From an uncultured Clostridia bacterium (lineage in GTDB: Bacteria > Bacillota > Clostridia > Christensenellales > UBA1242): a stretch of DNA of 33,758 nucleotides. Positions 10,039-17,710 of the stretch are shown in pieces. The DNA is taken from NCBI GenBank assembly GCA_944350115.1, contig CALVNZ010000007.1:1-33758 (forward strand), read 5' to 3'. The position numbers and the translations under genes were made by a program. Each line of letters begins with the position of its first letter. The first letter of the stretch is position 1. The notes beneath the pieces are model-generated. The model did not search any database and was not told the DNA's origin. It was given only the letters and a program-made list of their open reading frames with translations.

Positions 10039-11562
10039 TTATCTACTTAACTCTAATGATGAACTTGCCGAAGTTGTTGTTTGCGTTGCTGCTTCAGCAT
10101 TAGCATTAACTCCAAGCGCAATAAGTTTTGAAATTTCAATTTCATTAAAGTCAAATTGCCCTGAATAAGGTACAACGTCTCCACCGGCAGCCATGTTTGC
10201 AACTGGTATTATATCTGAAATATGTTTACCATGGTTTGTTTTAAATGAAGCAACTTTTTCAGATGAATAAACTGTGTCATCTCCAAAAGCCAATGCACTT
10301 AAATTCCCATAATCATAACCATAAGTTATATTCCTAGTTTTATCTACACAAACATAAATATCTCTAGCTCCAACAGTGCTATCTCCTGTTTGTCCTGCTA
10401 AATAATCACTTAATGCTGGCATGTCTGCAACTGAAACAAATTTTTTCACTTGTCCATTTTCGTCTTTATATGCGACAGCTGTTTCAACAAGTGTCATTGC
10501 AAACCCTTTGGTTTCAATGCTATTTTTATCTGCACTAGCAAGGGCTTCCAATGCTGTGTAGTTTTGTGCAATAGGCATTGAAATAACACCATCTTTGCCA
10601 TCAATAACTGTTTTAAAGTACATAGTTGTTTTATCTTCTTCACAAACAACTTCTTTTACGCCAAGAATTTGTGTTGAAGATTTTATAAGACCTTCGCTCA
10701 CAAGCAAATCATGAATCGCAGTGTTTTGTTCTTGGGTAAAATCAAAATGTGATCCTTCTGGAAGTTGTGGGTCAACCGGTTGCGTAATCGATGGCGGCTC
10801 ACTAACGTCTTGGCCTGCGTTTTTAAGTACTAATTCTTTCCCAGCATGATGTAAGCACCCTAATGTTAAAATTCCTCCCAATATCACCGTTCCTATTTTC
10901 ACGGCTTTTTTTACTTTTTCTTTTTTTGAGTCATCTGATGCCTCTGGAGTTTCTTCTGGAGCTTCTGGATCTTCTGGATCTTCTGGATCTCCTGGAGCTT
11001 CTGGATCTTCTGGAGCTTCTGGATCTCCTGGAGCTTCTGGATCTTCTGGAGCTTCTGGATCTGCTGGATCTTCTGGAGCTTCTGGATCTTCTGGAGCTTC
11101 TGGATCTGCTGGATCTTCTGGAGCTTCTGGATCTGCTGGAGCTTCTGGATCTTCTGGATCTTCTGGAGTTCCTGGATCTTCTGGAGTTTCTGTTGGAGTT
11201 TCTGCAGGGGTCTCTGCTATACCCTCAGTTCCTTCTATCCTTATATGACCGCTAGACCCAGACCGCATTTCCCAGTCAACTACCTCCCCAAAAAAATCTG
11301 GGTCGCTTTCTTCAAAACTTGGTCTTTCAATTATGATAGCCCCCATTTTTTGCATATTCCCCACAAGTCTATTCCGAGTACCATCAGCCACAAAACCGCC
11401 CACACTCAATTTTTCTCTTGCCTCTAAAAACAAGTCCTTTAGGGTAGAATCATCCAAACCTTTAAAAACTTTATCATCAATATCTTTGTTTAGTAAATCT
11501 GCAATACTTATTTCTTTTTTAGTCACGTCTGATCCTGCTTTTCCTGGTCTTTTAGTTGCCAT
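10039..11562 (-). CDS. Single-pass membrane protein with acidic Pro-rich repeats
   Basis: 507 residues from the ATG at 11562, chosen because AAAGGAG sits just upstream; a start 42 nt earlier lacks this. The parts are: an N-terminal soluble region of about 115 residues, a Glu/Asp/Pro/Ala repeat tract at about 117-210 built from EDPEAP-like units, a basic stretch KKEKVKK (213-219), one hydrophobic segment (about 222-238), and a C-terminal domain of about 265 residues. By the positive-inside rule the repeat lies in the cytoplasm and the C-terminal domain outside, although such proline spacers more often cross the wall. I do not recognise any domain. The gene is monocistronic between a perfect promoter and a strong terminator, which suggests substantial expression. 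Confidence 0.85.
   Translation of the reverse strand: MATKRPGKAGSDVTKKEISIADLLNKDIDDKVFKGLDDSTLKDLFLEAREKLSVGGFVADGTRNRLVGNMQKMGAIIIERPSFEESDPDFFGEVVDWEMRSGSSGHIRIEGTEGIAETPAETPTETPEDPGTPEDPEDPEAPADPEAPEDPADPEAPEDPEAPEDPADPEAPEDPEAPGDPEAPEDPEAPGDPEDPEDPEAPEETPEASDDSKKEKVKKAVKIGTVILGGILTLGCLHHAGKELVLKNAGQDVSEPPSITQPVDPQLPEGSHFDFTQEQNTAIHDLLVSEGLIKSSTQILGVKEVVCEEDKTTMYFKTVIDGKDGVISMPIAQNYTALEALASADKNSIETKGFAMTLVETAVAYKDENGQVKKFVSVADMPALSDYLAGQTGDSTVGARDIYVCVDKTRNITYGYDYGNLSALAFGDDTVYSSEKVASFKTNHGKHISDIIPVANMAAGGDVVPYSGQFDFNEIEISKLIALGVNANAEAATQTTTSASSSLELSR
10933..11214 (-). repeat. Degenerate coding tandem repeat (EDPEAP units)
   Basis: About 280 bp of imperfect tandem repeats, read on the plus strand as GGAGCTTCTGGATCTTCT and variants. 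They encode alternating EDP, EAP, ADP and GDP triplets. Such arrays vary in copy number by slippage, so length is likely to differ among strains and could be collapsed in assembly. Confidence 0.9.
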
Positions 11563-11677
11563 GTTTTTTTCTCCTTTTTTACTTTTTAAAGTAATTATTG
11601 ACAAGTCAAATTAGATAAGCAAAATTTTTAGTTCAATAATTGCTGTTTGACTGGTTTAATGTTTTTATGTCGAGTTA

Positions 11678-11706
11678 ATTATAAACCAAATTTAACAAGA
11701 TGTCAA
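11678..11706 (-). promoter_or_regulatory. Perfect-consensus promoter of the acidic-repeat gene
   Basis: TTGACA (11701-11706), exactly 17 nt, then TATAAT (11678-11683). The predicted start is near 11671, giving a 5' UTR of about 110 nt. Within that UTR a short dyad (TTGAC, 2 nt, GTCAA, 11598-11609) might be regulatory. The site begins 10 nt after the stop of the HD-domain gene. Confidence 0.9.
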
Positions 11707-11715
11707 TACCCTTTT

Positions 11716-12300
11716 TTAAGATTTTTCGTCTAAATATGTGGCTTCAAGGTCTGCAATATGAAATAATAGTGATAAAGGATATTGCTTAAAAGCTTGTGGA
11801 AGCACATAACCATTTCTAGCCCTTTCATCAAAAGCACCCATGTGCCAGTTGATTGCCATGGCTTCTTCTCTTGTAAGTTTCATAAAGGAACTGATGATGT
11901 AAACACTTTTTTCTCCATGACCATAAGGCAACGAATCTTCGACTTTGTAATAAGGAACCTTTTGCCACACGCCGTTTTCATCTTTAACATTTTTAGTGTC
12001 TGCGACATAATAACCCACTTTGCAAACATCGTGCAAGAGTGCAATTATTGCCACGCTTTCAGGCGAAACCTTTTCTTGCCAATTTTTTCCAAATTCTGAT
12101 TGTAAAATCTTTACAAAACGATGATAAACCAAAACAGAGTGCATGCAAAGCCCGCCTTCCTGACAACTATGAAACTTTGAGCTTGCAGGAGCCACAAAAA
12201 AATCCGATCGTTCAAGCCAATCTAAAAGTTTTTCAGCACCATCGCGATCAATGTTGTCATAAAAAATGTCTAAAAATTCTTGTTTGTAATCTTTTTCCAT
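11716..12300 (-). CDS. HD-domain phosphohydrolase-like protein
   Basis: 194 residues. The HD-superfamily metal-binding pattern is visible: H54, the H90-D91 pair in LLHDVCK, H128, H153, and H181 with D184 (HIADLEA). Most of the protein is this single domain, with no membrane segment. Family members hydrolyse phosphate esters, often of nucleotides, but the substrate cannot be read from the sequence. The ATG has AAGGG upstream, and an extended -10 (TGATAAAAT) lies at 12320-12328. No hairpin terminator follows; the next gene's promoter starts immediately after the stop. Confidence 0.85.
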   Translation of the reverse strand: MEKDYKQEFLDIFYDNIDRDGAEKLLDWLERSDFFVAPASSKFHSCQEGGLCMHSVLVYHRFVKILQSEFGKNWQEKVSPESVAIIALLHDVCKVGYYVADTKNVKDENGVWQKVPYYKVEDSLPYGHGEKSVYIISSFMKLTREEAMAINWHMGAFDERARNGYVLPQAFKQYPLSLLFHIADLEATYLDEKS

Positions 12301-12319
12301 AATTCCCTTCTTTTTCTTT

Positions 12320-12328
12320 ATTTTATCA
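12320..12328 (-). promoter_or_regulatory. Extended -10 promoter of the HD-domain gene
   Basis: TG, A, TAAAAT reads toward the HD-domain gene about 20 nt before its ATG. No convincing -35 is present 17 nt upstream, so this would be an extended -10-dependent promoter. Confidence 0.45.
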
Positions 12329-12380
12329 TAATATTTTTAATAAAGAAACATTTTTAACAAGAATTCATAAATAAAAACAG

Positions 12381-12539
12381 ATGAAAGACATTCCGTCAAC
12401 ACAAATGCTTTATCTTTCCACCGCTATTGCAGTTGAATTATGCAAAAACAAAACCCCGCAAGAAATAGCGGAGCTTAAAACTTTGCTTTGGCACATTTAC
12501 TGTTCAATTGGCACTATTTGTTCTTTTCCCCCGCGCTGA
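12381..12539 (+). CDS. Small DUF6774-like protein
   Basis: A 52-residue ORF from ATG at 12381 to TGA at 12539. The pattern TAIAVELCKNKTPQEIAEL followed by a hydrophobic stretch and SIGTIC resembles the small DUF6774 family of Clostridia as I remember it (about 45-60 residues; an Ala-rich helix, a short Pro/Glu turn, a second helix). Function of the family is unknown. There is no clear SD. Its 3' end overlaps the 3' end of rsmA (opposite strand) by 26 bp, and the rsmA terminator lies inside it in antisense. The similarity is from memory, so reality of the gene is not certain. Confidence 0.55.
   Translation: MKDIPSTQMLYLSTAIAVELCKNKTPQEIAELKTLLWHIYCSIGTICSFPPR
12444..12473 (-). terminator. Terminator of the tatD-rsmA operon
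   Basis: On the minus strand CTCCGC pairs with GCGGGG (one G-U) around an 8-nt loop, followed by TTTTGTTTTT. It lies about 40 nt after the rsmA stop and within the small plus-strand ORF. Confidence 0.75.
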
Positions 12540-13317
12540 TAAATCTGCCAAAAATATTTGTCAGCCAAACAAATTCATCAACAGTTAAATTTTCAGCACG
12601 ACGAGAAAAATCAAAATCAACTTTTTCAATGTCGGCTTTTTTTAAATTCAAACCTTCTGCAAAATTGTTTAACAAGGTTTTCCTACGACTTTTGAAAGCA
12701 ATCTTCACAATTTCAAAAAAACTTTTTTTGTCAACATCAAACCTTTTATTAAAATCAAGTCTTACAATACACGAATCAACATCAGGTTGAGGATGAAACA
12801 TTTTTTTTGACACAATGCGCATAATTTTCGGCTCGCCAAAAAAAGCACAGCACACACTTAATGCCCCATAATTAGTTTCCCCAACTTTTGCACACATCCT
12901 TTCTCCAACTTCTTTTTGCACCATAATCGTTAACGACTCAAGTTTTTTTGCTTCATTAAAAAACTTAAACAAAATCGGGGTTGTGATGTAATAAGGCAAA
13001 TTCGCCACTAGTTTATAATTATTTTTAAAATTATTTTCAATATTTTCAATATTTTCTTTTAAAATGTCTTTAAATTCAACTTTTAGATTGTCCTGCTCTA
13101 AACTATTTAAATAATCTTTTAAATCAACATCAATTTCATAAGCGACAACTTTTTTGCCTGCTTTACATAAATGTTTTGTCAGCGCGCCCATTCCAGGACC
13201 AATTTCCAACACTTCGTCAGTTTTAGAAATGCCAGCATCTTGACAAATGCTTTTTAACAAATTTTGATCTGTTAAAAAATTTTGACCGAATTTCTTTTTG
13301 AAAGTAAAACTATTCAT
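12514..13317 (-). CDS. rsmA: 16S rRNA dimethyladenosine transferase RsmA (KsgA)
   Basis: 267 residues, the usual length. It dimethylates two adjacent adenines in the 3'-terminal helix of 16S rRNA (A1518 and A1519 in E. coli numbering) using S-adenosylmethionine, late in small-subunit assembly. Visible features are the N-terminal KKKFGQNFL signature, SAM motif EIGPGMG (38-44), acidic E61 and D84, and catalytic motif NLPYY (106-110) followed by ITTPILF; the C-terminal helical domain is complete. The ATG overlaps the tatD stop by 4 nt (ATGA), so the pair is translationally coupled. The tatD-rsmA neighbourhood is common in Bacillota, usually with rnmV between them; rnmV is absent here. Confidence 0.96.
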   Translation of the reverse strand: MNSFTFKKKFGQNFLTDQNLLKSICQDAGISKTDEVLEIGPGMGALTKHLCKAGKKVVAYEIDVDLKDYLNSLEQDNLKVEFKDILKENIENIENNFKNNYKLVANLPYYITTPILFKFFNEAKKLESLTIMVQKEVGERMCAKVGETNYGALSVCCAFFGEPKIMRIVSKKMFHPQPDVDSCIVRLDFNKRFDVDKKSFFEIVKIAFKSRRKTLLNNFAEGLNLKKADIEKVDFDFSRRAENLTVDEFVWLTNIFGRFISAGEKNK

Positions 13318-14069
13318 ATTTTAAACACCCTTTTCAAATTTTCGGTTGTGCATTTTGCGACCTCTTCAACAGAAAGGTTTTTAAGTTGTGCAATTTTTTC
13401 AGCGATATAAACGACATTTTTTGACTCGTTAACCGTTCCTCTAACAGGTTCCGGTGCTAAATAAGGGCTGTCGGTTTCGGTCATGATGTGTTCAATAGGC
13501 AACCACTTAACCACCTCTTGCAACGCACGCCCATTTTTAAATGTGCACACTCCCCCGATTGTAAAATCAAACCCCAAAGCCAAAAGTTTTTCTGCTTCTG
13601 CTTTTGTTCCGCTAAAACAATGTATCACTCCGCCATGATTTAACAAATCCTTGTTTTTTTCTAAAATTTCAATAGCATCATTCATAGCGTCTCTTATGTG
13701 AATTTGAACTGGCAAATTAAGCTGATCGGCCAATTTTAATTGATTCACAAAAACTTCTTTTTGAAGTTCGTGTTCCGGCCCATCGAAATGATAATCAAGA
13801 CCAATTTCACCAATCGCAACAACCTTTTTGTTTTTTGCAAGTTTTTTTATTAATCTTTCAACATCTTCGTTATAGTTTTCAGCATCTTGTGGATGAATTC
13901 CAACCGTTGCAAAAACAATGTCAAATTCATCTGCAATTTGAACAGCTTTCTGCATTGATTCCACGTCAGAAGACGCACAAATTATGCGTCCTACAAGCCT
14001 TTCTTTTGCATTTTCAACAATTTTTTTTACATCTCCATCATAAAGATGTGCGTGCGCGTCTACAAACAT
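13314..14069 (-). CDS. tatD: TatD-family metal-dependent deoxyribonuclease
   Basis: 251 residues, full length for TatD/YabD. Metal-binding motifs of the amidohydrolase fold are in order: DAHAHL (4-9), GIHPQ, GEIGLDY, QIHIRDA, HCFSG and TETDSPYLAP. Characterised relatives are Mg-dependent 3'-5' exonucleases acting on DNA; the precise in vivo role is not settled. First gene of a two-gene operon with rsmA. No SD precedes the ATG. Instead TTGACA and an extended -10 end six nt before it, so the transcript is predicted to start at the ATG itself. Confidence 0.95.
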   Translation of the reverse strand: MFVDAHAHLYDGDVKKIVENAKERLVGRIICASSDVESMQKAVQIADEFDIVFATVGIHPQDAENYNEDVERLIKKLAKNKKVVAIGEIGLDYHFDGPEHELQKEVFVNQLKLADQLNLPVQIHIRDAMNDAIEILEKNKDLLNHGGVIHCFSGTKAEAEKLLALGFDFTIGGVCTFKNGRALQEVVKWLPIEHIMTETDSPYLAPEPVRGTVNESKNVVYIAEKIAQLKNLSVEEVAKCTTENLKRVFKI

Positions 14070-14075
14070 ACCAGT

Positions 14076-14105
14076 ATGCTAACACTTAAAGATCTGTTTT
14101 GTCAA
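14076..14105 (-). promoter_or_regulatory. Promoter of tatD-rsmA, predicted leaderless
   Basis: TTGACA (14100-14105), an 18-nt spacer and TAGCAT (14076-14081) preceded by TGT, an extended -10. Six nucleotides (14070-14075) separate the -10 from the tatD ATG at 14069, so +1 falls on the A of ATG. The -35 sequence overlaps the spmA upstream region on the other strand. Confidence 0.7.
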
Positions 14106-14137
14106 GAAATATCTTGCTGACACATATATTTATTTTA

Positions 14138-14716
14138 ATGAACAAGATTTGGCTTTTAATGATGTTGGCGTCATTATTTGTGCTTATATATGTTGATCCG
14201 GGAGCCACATTAACAACGATGATTGATGCTTCGACAGATGCACTGACGCTGTGCATTGAGCTTTGCGCCGTCTATGCCGTTTGGCTAGGCTTGCTTGAAA
14301 TTGTTGATGCGTCTGGGCTTGGTAAAAAACTAGCAAAATTGTTGCGTCCGATAATAAAAAAATTATTTAAAATCGACAATGAAGAAATCGAAAAAATGAT
14401 TGCACTAAACATGTCTGCAAACATGCTAGGTTTAGGCAACGCTGCCACACCGATGGGAATAAAGGCTATGCAAGCGATGGATGATAAAAGTGGGGTCGCA
14501 ACCTATTCAATGATGATGCTTGTGATTGTCAATGCAACTTCGATACAACTTTTGCCAAGCACCGTGATAGGTCTTCGAGCCAACGCTGGAAGTAGCGACC
14601 CTGCGGACATAATTTTACCAACGATTCTTGCAACAATAGTGACAACTTCGGTTGGGATTTTGCTTGCAATTTTATGTAACAAAATAAAAACCAGGCTTGC
14701 GAGGAAGAAAAAATGA
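14138..14716 (+). CDS. spmA: Spore maturation protein A
   Basis: 192 residues from ATG 14138, preferred because MNKIWLLMM is the typical SpmA start; a TTG at 14099 would add an atypical 13-residue extension. It is a polytopic membrane protein of the nucleoside-recognition/Gate fold. The stretch MIALNMSANMLGLGNAATPMGIKAM is broken here only for length: the key part is NMLGLGNAATPMG. In Bacillus, SpmA and SpmB contribute to spore core dehydration and heat resistance. No SD precedes the ATG. TATATT at 14125-14130 lies seven nt upstream, and CATATATT there also resembles a sigma-E -10, but no matching -35 is clear. The stop overlaps the spmB start by 4 nt. Confidence 0.93.
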   Translation: MNKIWLLMMLASLFVLIYVDPGATLTTMIDASTDALTLCIELCAVYAVWLGLLEIVDASGLGKKLAKLLRPIIKKLFKIDNEEIEKMIALNMSANMLGLGNAATPMGIKAMQAMDDKSGVATYSMMMLVIVNATSIQLLPSTVIGLRANAGSSDPADIILPTILATIVTTSVGILLAILCNKIKTRLARKKK

Positions 14717-15219
14717 GTGTCTATATTCTTCCTGTTTTGTTTATTGTGTTATTTATTTATGGTTTTTCAAAAAAAATCAACACTTATGACACATTTGTTA
14801 AAGGTGCGAAAGGTGCAATCAGTTTGGTGGTCAGCATCTTCCCGTTTATCGCCTGCATTATGGTTGCTGTTGCACTTTTAAGAGTGAGTGGCATAACTGA
14901 ATTTTTAGCAAAATGCTTGGCGCCTGTATTCAATTTTTTAGGAATTCCAACTGAACTTTGCGAGCTAATTTTGTTGCGTCCTTTTACTGGATCTGGCAGT
15001 TACGCGCTATTAAACGATGTTTATGTCGCTTATGGTCCAGACTCTTACATTGGCAGGTGCGCGAGTGTTATATTAGGTTGCAGTGAAACAATATTCTATG
15101 TCGCCACCGTTTATTTTTCTCAAACAAAAGTAAAAAAACTAGGTTACGCAATACCATGCGCTTTGATCGCTTCAATGGTGGGCGCAATCGTAGCTTGCTT
15201 GCTTTGCAGGATAATGTAA
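14713..15219 (+). CDS. spmB: Spore maturation protein B
   Basis: 168 residues, the normal length. It is a membrane protein with the same Gate-type fold as SpmA and works with it in spore maturation. Conserved features are the N-terminal membrane helix, FPFIACIMVAV, LLRPFTGSGSYALLND and GCSETIFYV. GAGGAAG lies six to seven nt before the ATG, inside the end of spmA (ATGA overlap), so translation is coupled. The gene ends in a bidirectional hairpin shared with the convergent trmN6-like gene. The pair interrupts what is usually a one-strand housekeeping cluster. Confidence 0.94.
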   Translation: MSVYILPVLFIVLFIYGFSKKINTYDTFVKGAKGAISLVVSIFPFIACIMVAVALLRVSGITEFLAKCLAPVFNFLGIPTELCELILLRPFTGSGSYALLNDVYVAYGPDSYIGRCASVILGCSETIFYVATVYFSQTKVKKLGYAIPCALIASMVGAIVACLLCRIM

Positions 15220-15250
15220 AAACATGTCATTGGTTTAATGACATGTTTTT
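15219..15250. terminator. Bidirectional terminator between spmB and the trmN6-like gene
   Basis: A 13-bp perfect stem AAAACATGTCATT/AATGACATGTTTT with loop GGTTT, U-rich on both sides. The two stop codons are only 8 nt apart, so the stem contains the last codons and stop of the trmN6-like gene. Confidence 0.85.
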
Positions 15251-15961
15251 TATTGCTTCGATGTAATCGCCTTCTTTATCATTAGTCACAAGATTTGGGA
15301 AAACTTTAACGCTAGGTTTGCCACCTTTTACCGCTTCAACAACAAAAAGCACCACTTTACCCTTGCCATTTTCGGTAAAAAACATTTTTTTAGGTTCTAG
15401 CCCACAACGTTTTAGTTCATAAATCATTTCACATGATCTGTCCGCATCATAAACAAAAAACGCCCTTCCGCCAAATTTCAGCATCTCGCTCGCACAACGG
15501 CACAAATCTTTTAATGGCAAATATTTTTCATGTCTTGCAATGGTTTTGCTTTCATTTTCATTTAAAATTGCCGAACCATCTTTTTTGTAAGGCGGATTTG
15601 AAAAAACGACGTCAACACTGCCTTTGGAAAGATATTTTGAAAAATTTTGCACCTTGTCATTGATAATTTGCACATTTTCAATATTGTTTAGTTTTAAATT
15701 TTCTTGTGCAAGCTTGCAAAGTTTTTCTTGTAATTCAAAAGCGACAATTTTTTTCACGTTTGTTTTGTGAGTTGCTAAAATAGAAATGACACCATTTCCT
15801 GCGCCTATTTCTACAGCCATTTCATTTTTTTTGATACGCAAAAAATTTGCAAGCACAACAGCATCTGATGTAAAAGAATAAAGAGTTGTGTCTTGCAATA
15901 GTTTTAAGCCATGAAATTGCAAATCGTCAAGTCTTTGATTATTTTTCAAATTTAATTTCAT
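15227..15961 (-). CDS. TrmN6/YfiC-type tRNA adenine-N6 methyltransferase
   Basis: 244 residues. It has a class I SAM-dependent methyltransferase fold: an N-terminal LYSFTSDAVVLANF (typical of this family's TDA-LLA segment), SAM motif I VEIGAGNGVISI (about 50-61), and catalytic NPPYKKDGS typical of N6-adenine methyltransferases. The E. coli relative YfiC (TrmN6) modifies A37 of tRNA1(Val); the Bacillota counterpart is YabB, whose substrate is less certain. The start overlaps the ricT end by 23 nt, making it the third gene of a holB-ricT-trmN6 operon, as in Bacillus. The rsmI gene that usually follows is absent. Confidence 0.9.
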   Translation of the reverse strand: MKLNLKNNQRLDDLQFHGLKLLQDTTLYSFTSDAVVLANFLRIKKNEMAVEIGAGNGVISILATHKTNVKKIVAFELQEKLCKLAQENLKLNNIENVQIINDKVQNFSKYLSKGSVDVVFSNPPYKKDGSAILNENESKTIARHEKYLPLKDLCRCASEMLKFGGRAFFVYDADRSCEMIYELKRCGLEPKKMFFTENGKGKVVLFVVEAVKGGKPSVKVFPNLVTNDKEGDYIEAIKNMSLNQ

Positions 15962-16751
15962 CTAATTTGTATTCCTTAACTTCAGCCACATTTTCGCTTT
16001 CAAAACGCACGCTGACAAGTCTTTTTAAAAGATTGTTGTAAACCACTTTGCCTTTCCCGTCTGGCGTGACAACAAAAGAATTCACTTTTGGCATTTCATT
16101 TAACGCTTTAACATAAGCATCGTTTTCATATGCGAGACAACAAAGAAGTTTTCCACAAAGCCCACTTATTGAATTTGGATTTAATGACAAATTTTGATTT
16201 TTCGCCATTTTGATTGAAATATGATCAGATTCTCCATAGCCTTGTGCACAACAGCATTCTTTTCCACAAAGTCCCAGCCCGCCCATGTTTCGAACAGCAT
16301 CTCTGGGGCCAATTTGACGAAGCTCGATCCTGTTTTTAAACTTTTCAGCCAATTTTTTGGCAAAAGCGCGAAAATCTACACGGCCATCAGAAGTAAAATT
16401 GACAGTTATTTTTGAATTGTCAAAGTTCGCTTCAACTGACACAATTTTCATCTCTAACCCACTTTCTTTTGCCATTTTTCTTACTTCTGGCAAATAAGCT
16501 GACGCTTTTTCATCAAAAATAACAGCGTCTTCAATCTCTTTTTCTGTTGCTTTTCGCAAAACGTTTTTTAAAGGGTCAGATAAACTTGATGCGTCAATCA
16601 CCTTTTCATCTTCAACCACTGTGACAAGATCATTTCCTCTTTCAGTTTCGACAATAACCTTGTCCCCTTTTTTATAATTCCCACCATTTGGGCTAAAAGA
16701 ATAAATCGTTCCGCCATGACGAAAACGCACTCCGACAACTTCTATTTGCAT
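15939..16751 (-). CDS. ricT: PSP1-domain protein RicT (YaaT)
   Basis: 270 residues with a central PSP1 domain. In Bacillus, RicT forms a complex with RicA and RicF that carries iron-sulfur clusters and acts with RNase Y in mRNA maturation; it also affects Spo0A activation, competence and biofilm formation. Two cysteine clusters typical of the family are intact: GLCGKECCCAQGY and SGLCGKLLCCLAYE. The protein lacks membrane segments. GGAGG lies about ten nt before the ATG, within the end of holB (10-nt overlap), so expression follows holB. Confidence 0.93.
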   Translation of the reverse strand: MQIEVVGVRFRHGGTIYSFSPNGGNYKKGDKVIVETERGNDLVTVVEDEKVIDASSLSDPLKNVLRKATEKEIEDAVIFDEKASAYLPEVRKMAKESGLEMKIVSVEANFDNSKITVNFTSDGRVDFRAFAKKLAEKFKNRIELRQIGPRDAVRNMGGLGLCGKECCCAQGYGESDHISIKMAKNQNLSLNPNSISGLCGKLLCCLAYENDAYVKALNEMPKVNSFVVTPDGKGKVVYNNLLKRLVSVRFESENVAEVKEYKLDEIKFEK

Positions 16752-17704
16752 AAATACTTAACCTCCAAAATATCCATGATAAAATTATCAACAATCAAGG
16801 AAAAATTAACATTAAAATATTTTTCTTTGACAACTTTAACCGCCAATTTAGCTAAATTAATTAAACACTTAATTGACAGCTCTTCCGCCAATTCTTCAAG
16901 TTTGTTCCTAGCAAACCCAAATTTATTTTTTGCATTTTTGTTCGCTTTGAGAAGAAGCAAATCTTCAATAATCAAACTAAAAATTTCAATAAACAAATCA
17001 AAATCGTCTTTTAAATCTAAAACCTTTTTTGACCATAAAACTGCTTGCCTACTGGAATTTAAACATTTTAAAATGTCAAACGCCAAATTAAAGATGTCAA
17101 TTAAATTTTCTTTTTTTGAAAGCTCTAATGTTTTTGAAATATAGCCTTCCCCCGAGACAATAGAAATTTGCTTGATTTCATCATCTATGTTTTGCATCAT
17201 AGGCAAAATACTTTTTTCACTTATTGGTGGGACTTCAACTTTAACACATCTTGACAAAATTGTCGGCAATATTTTTTCAGTTGATGAAGCTGTTAAAATG
17301 TAAACCACGCTCTCATTTGGCTCTTCCAAACTTTTTAACAGTTTGTTTTGTGCCTCTTCTGTGGAATTTTCAAAATTTTGAATTATAATTATTTTTTTAT
17401 CTGCAAAGATTGGCTTTGCAAAACTTTCTTCTACAATTCTTTTGCTTTCTTCAACAAGGAGTTTGTCATTTTTTTCAGGAAAAACTTTTACATCTGGATG
17501 AGCTCCTGCATTTATCTTTTGACAGTTCTCGCATTTGCCACAAACGTTTGTGCAAAGAATAGTTTTAGCAAACAACTTTGCCACTGTTTGAGCAGAAAGC
17601 AGATCTTTACTTACAATTAAATATGAAAAAACATGCCCACCTTTCTTTATGGTGTTCAGAAACGATTTATAAAAAGTCATGTTTTTAAAAAGATTTTCCA
17701 ACAT
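16742..17704 (-). CDS. holB: DNA polymerase III subunit delta' (HolB)
   Basis: 320 residues. It is a clamp-loader subunit of the AAA+ family. A four-cysteine zinc module (C51, C55, C58, C61) is followed by HPDVKVF, and LLKSLEEP and ILPTILSRC (SRC motif) are present. The Walker A GxxGxGKT is missing, as expected for delta' (the position reads DLLSAQTVA), so it should not hydrolyse ATP. It heads the holB-ricT-trmN6 operon. There is no SD; an extended -10 promoter ends six nt before the ATG, predicting a leaderless message. A second in-frame ATG eight codons on also lacks an SD. Confidence 0.92.
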   Translation of the reverse strand: MLENLFKNMTFYKSFLNTIKKGGHVFSYLIVSKDLLSAQTVAKLFAKTILCTNVCGKCENCQKINAGAHPDVKVFPEKNDKLLVEESKRIVEESFAKPIFADKKIIIIQNFENSTEEAQNKLLKSLEEPNESVVYILTASSTEKILPTILSRCVKVEVPPISEKSILPMMQNIDDEIKQISIVSGEGYISKTLELSKKENLIDIFNLAFDILKCLNSSRQAVLWSKKVLDLKDDFDLFIEIFSLIIEDLLLLKANKNAKNKFGFARNKLEELAEELSIKCLINLAKLAVKVVKEKYFNVNFSLIVDNFIMDILEVKYLCK

Positions 17705-17710
17705 GACTTA

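Noticed and set aside
10863..11255. Plus-strand ORF of Leu/Asp/Glu repeats resembling a leucine-rich protein
   Set aside because: It is the antisense reading of the EDP/EAP repeat in the membrane protein gene, with no SD or promoter.
14099..14137. A longer SpmA starting at TTG 14099
   Set aside because: The extension is not typical of SpmA, has no SD, and overlaps the -35 of the tatD promoter.
14100..14137. A sigma-E promoter for spmA (CATATATT)
   Set aside because: The -10 resembles the consensus, but no -35 at the right distance is visible and the region is AT-rich enough for chance matches.
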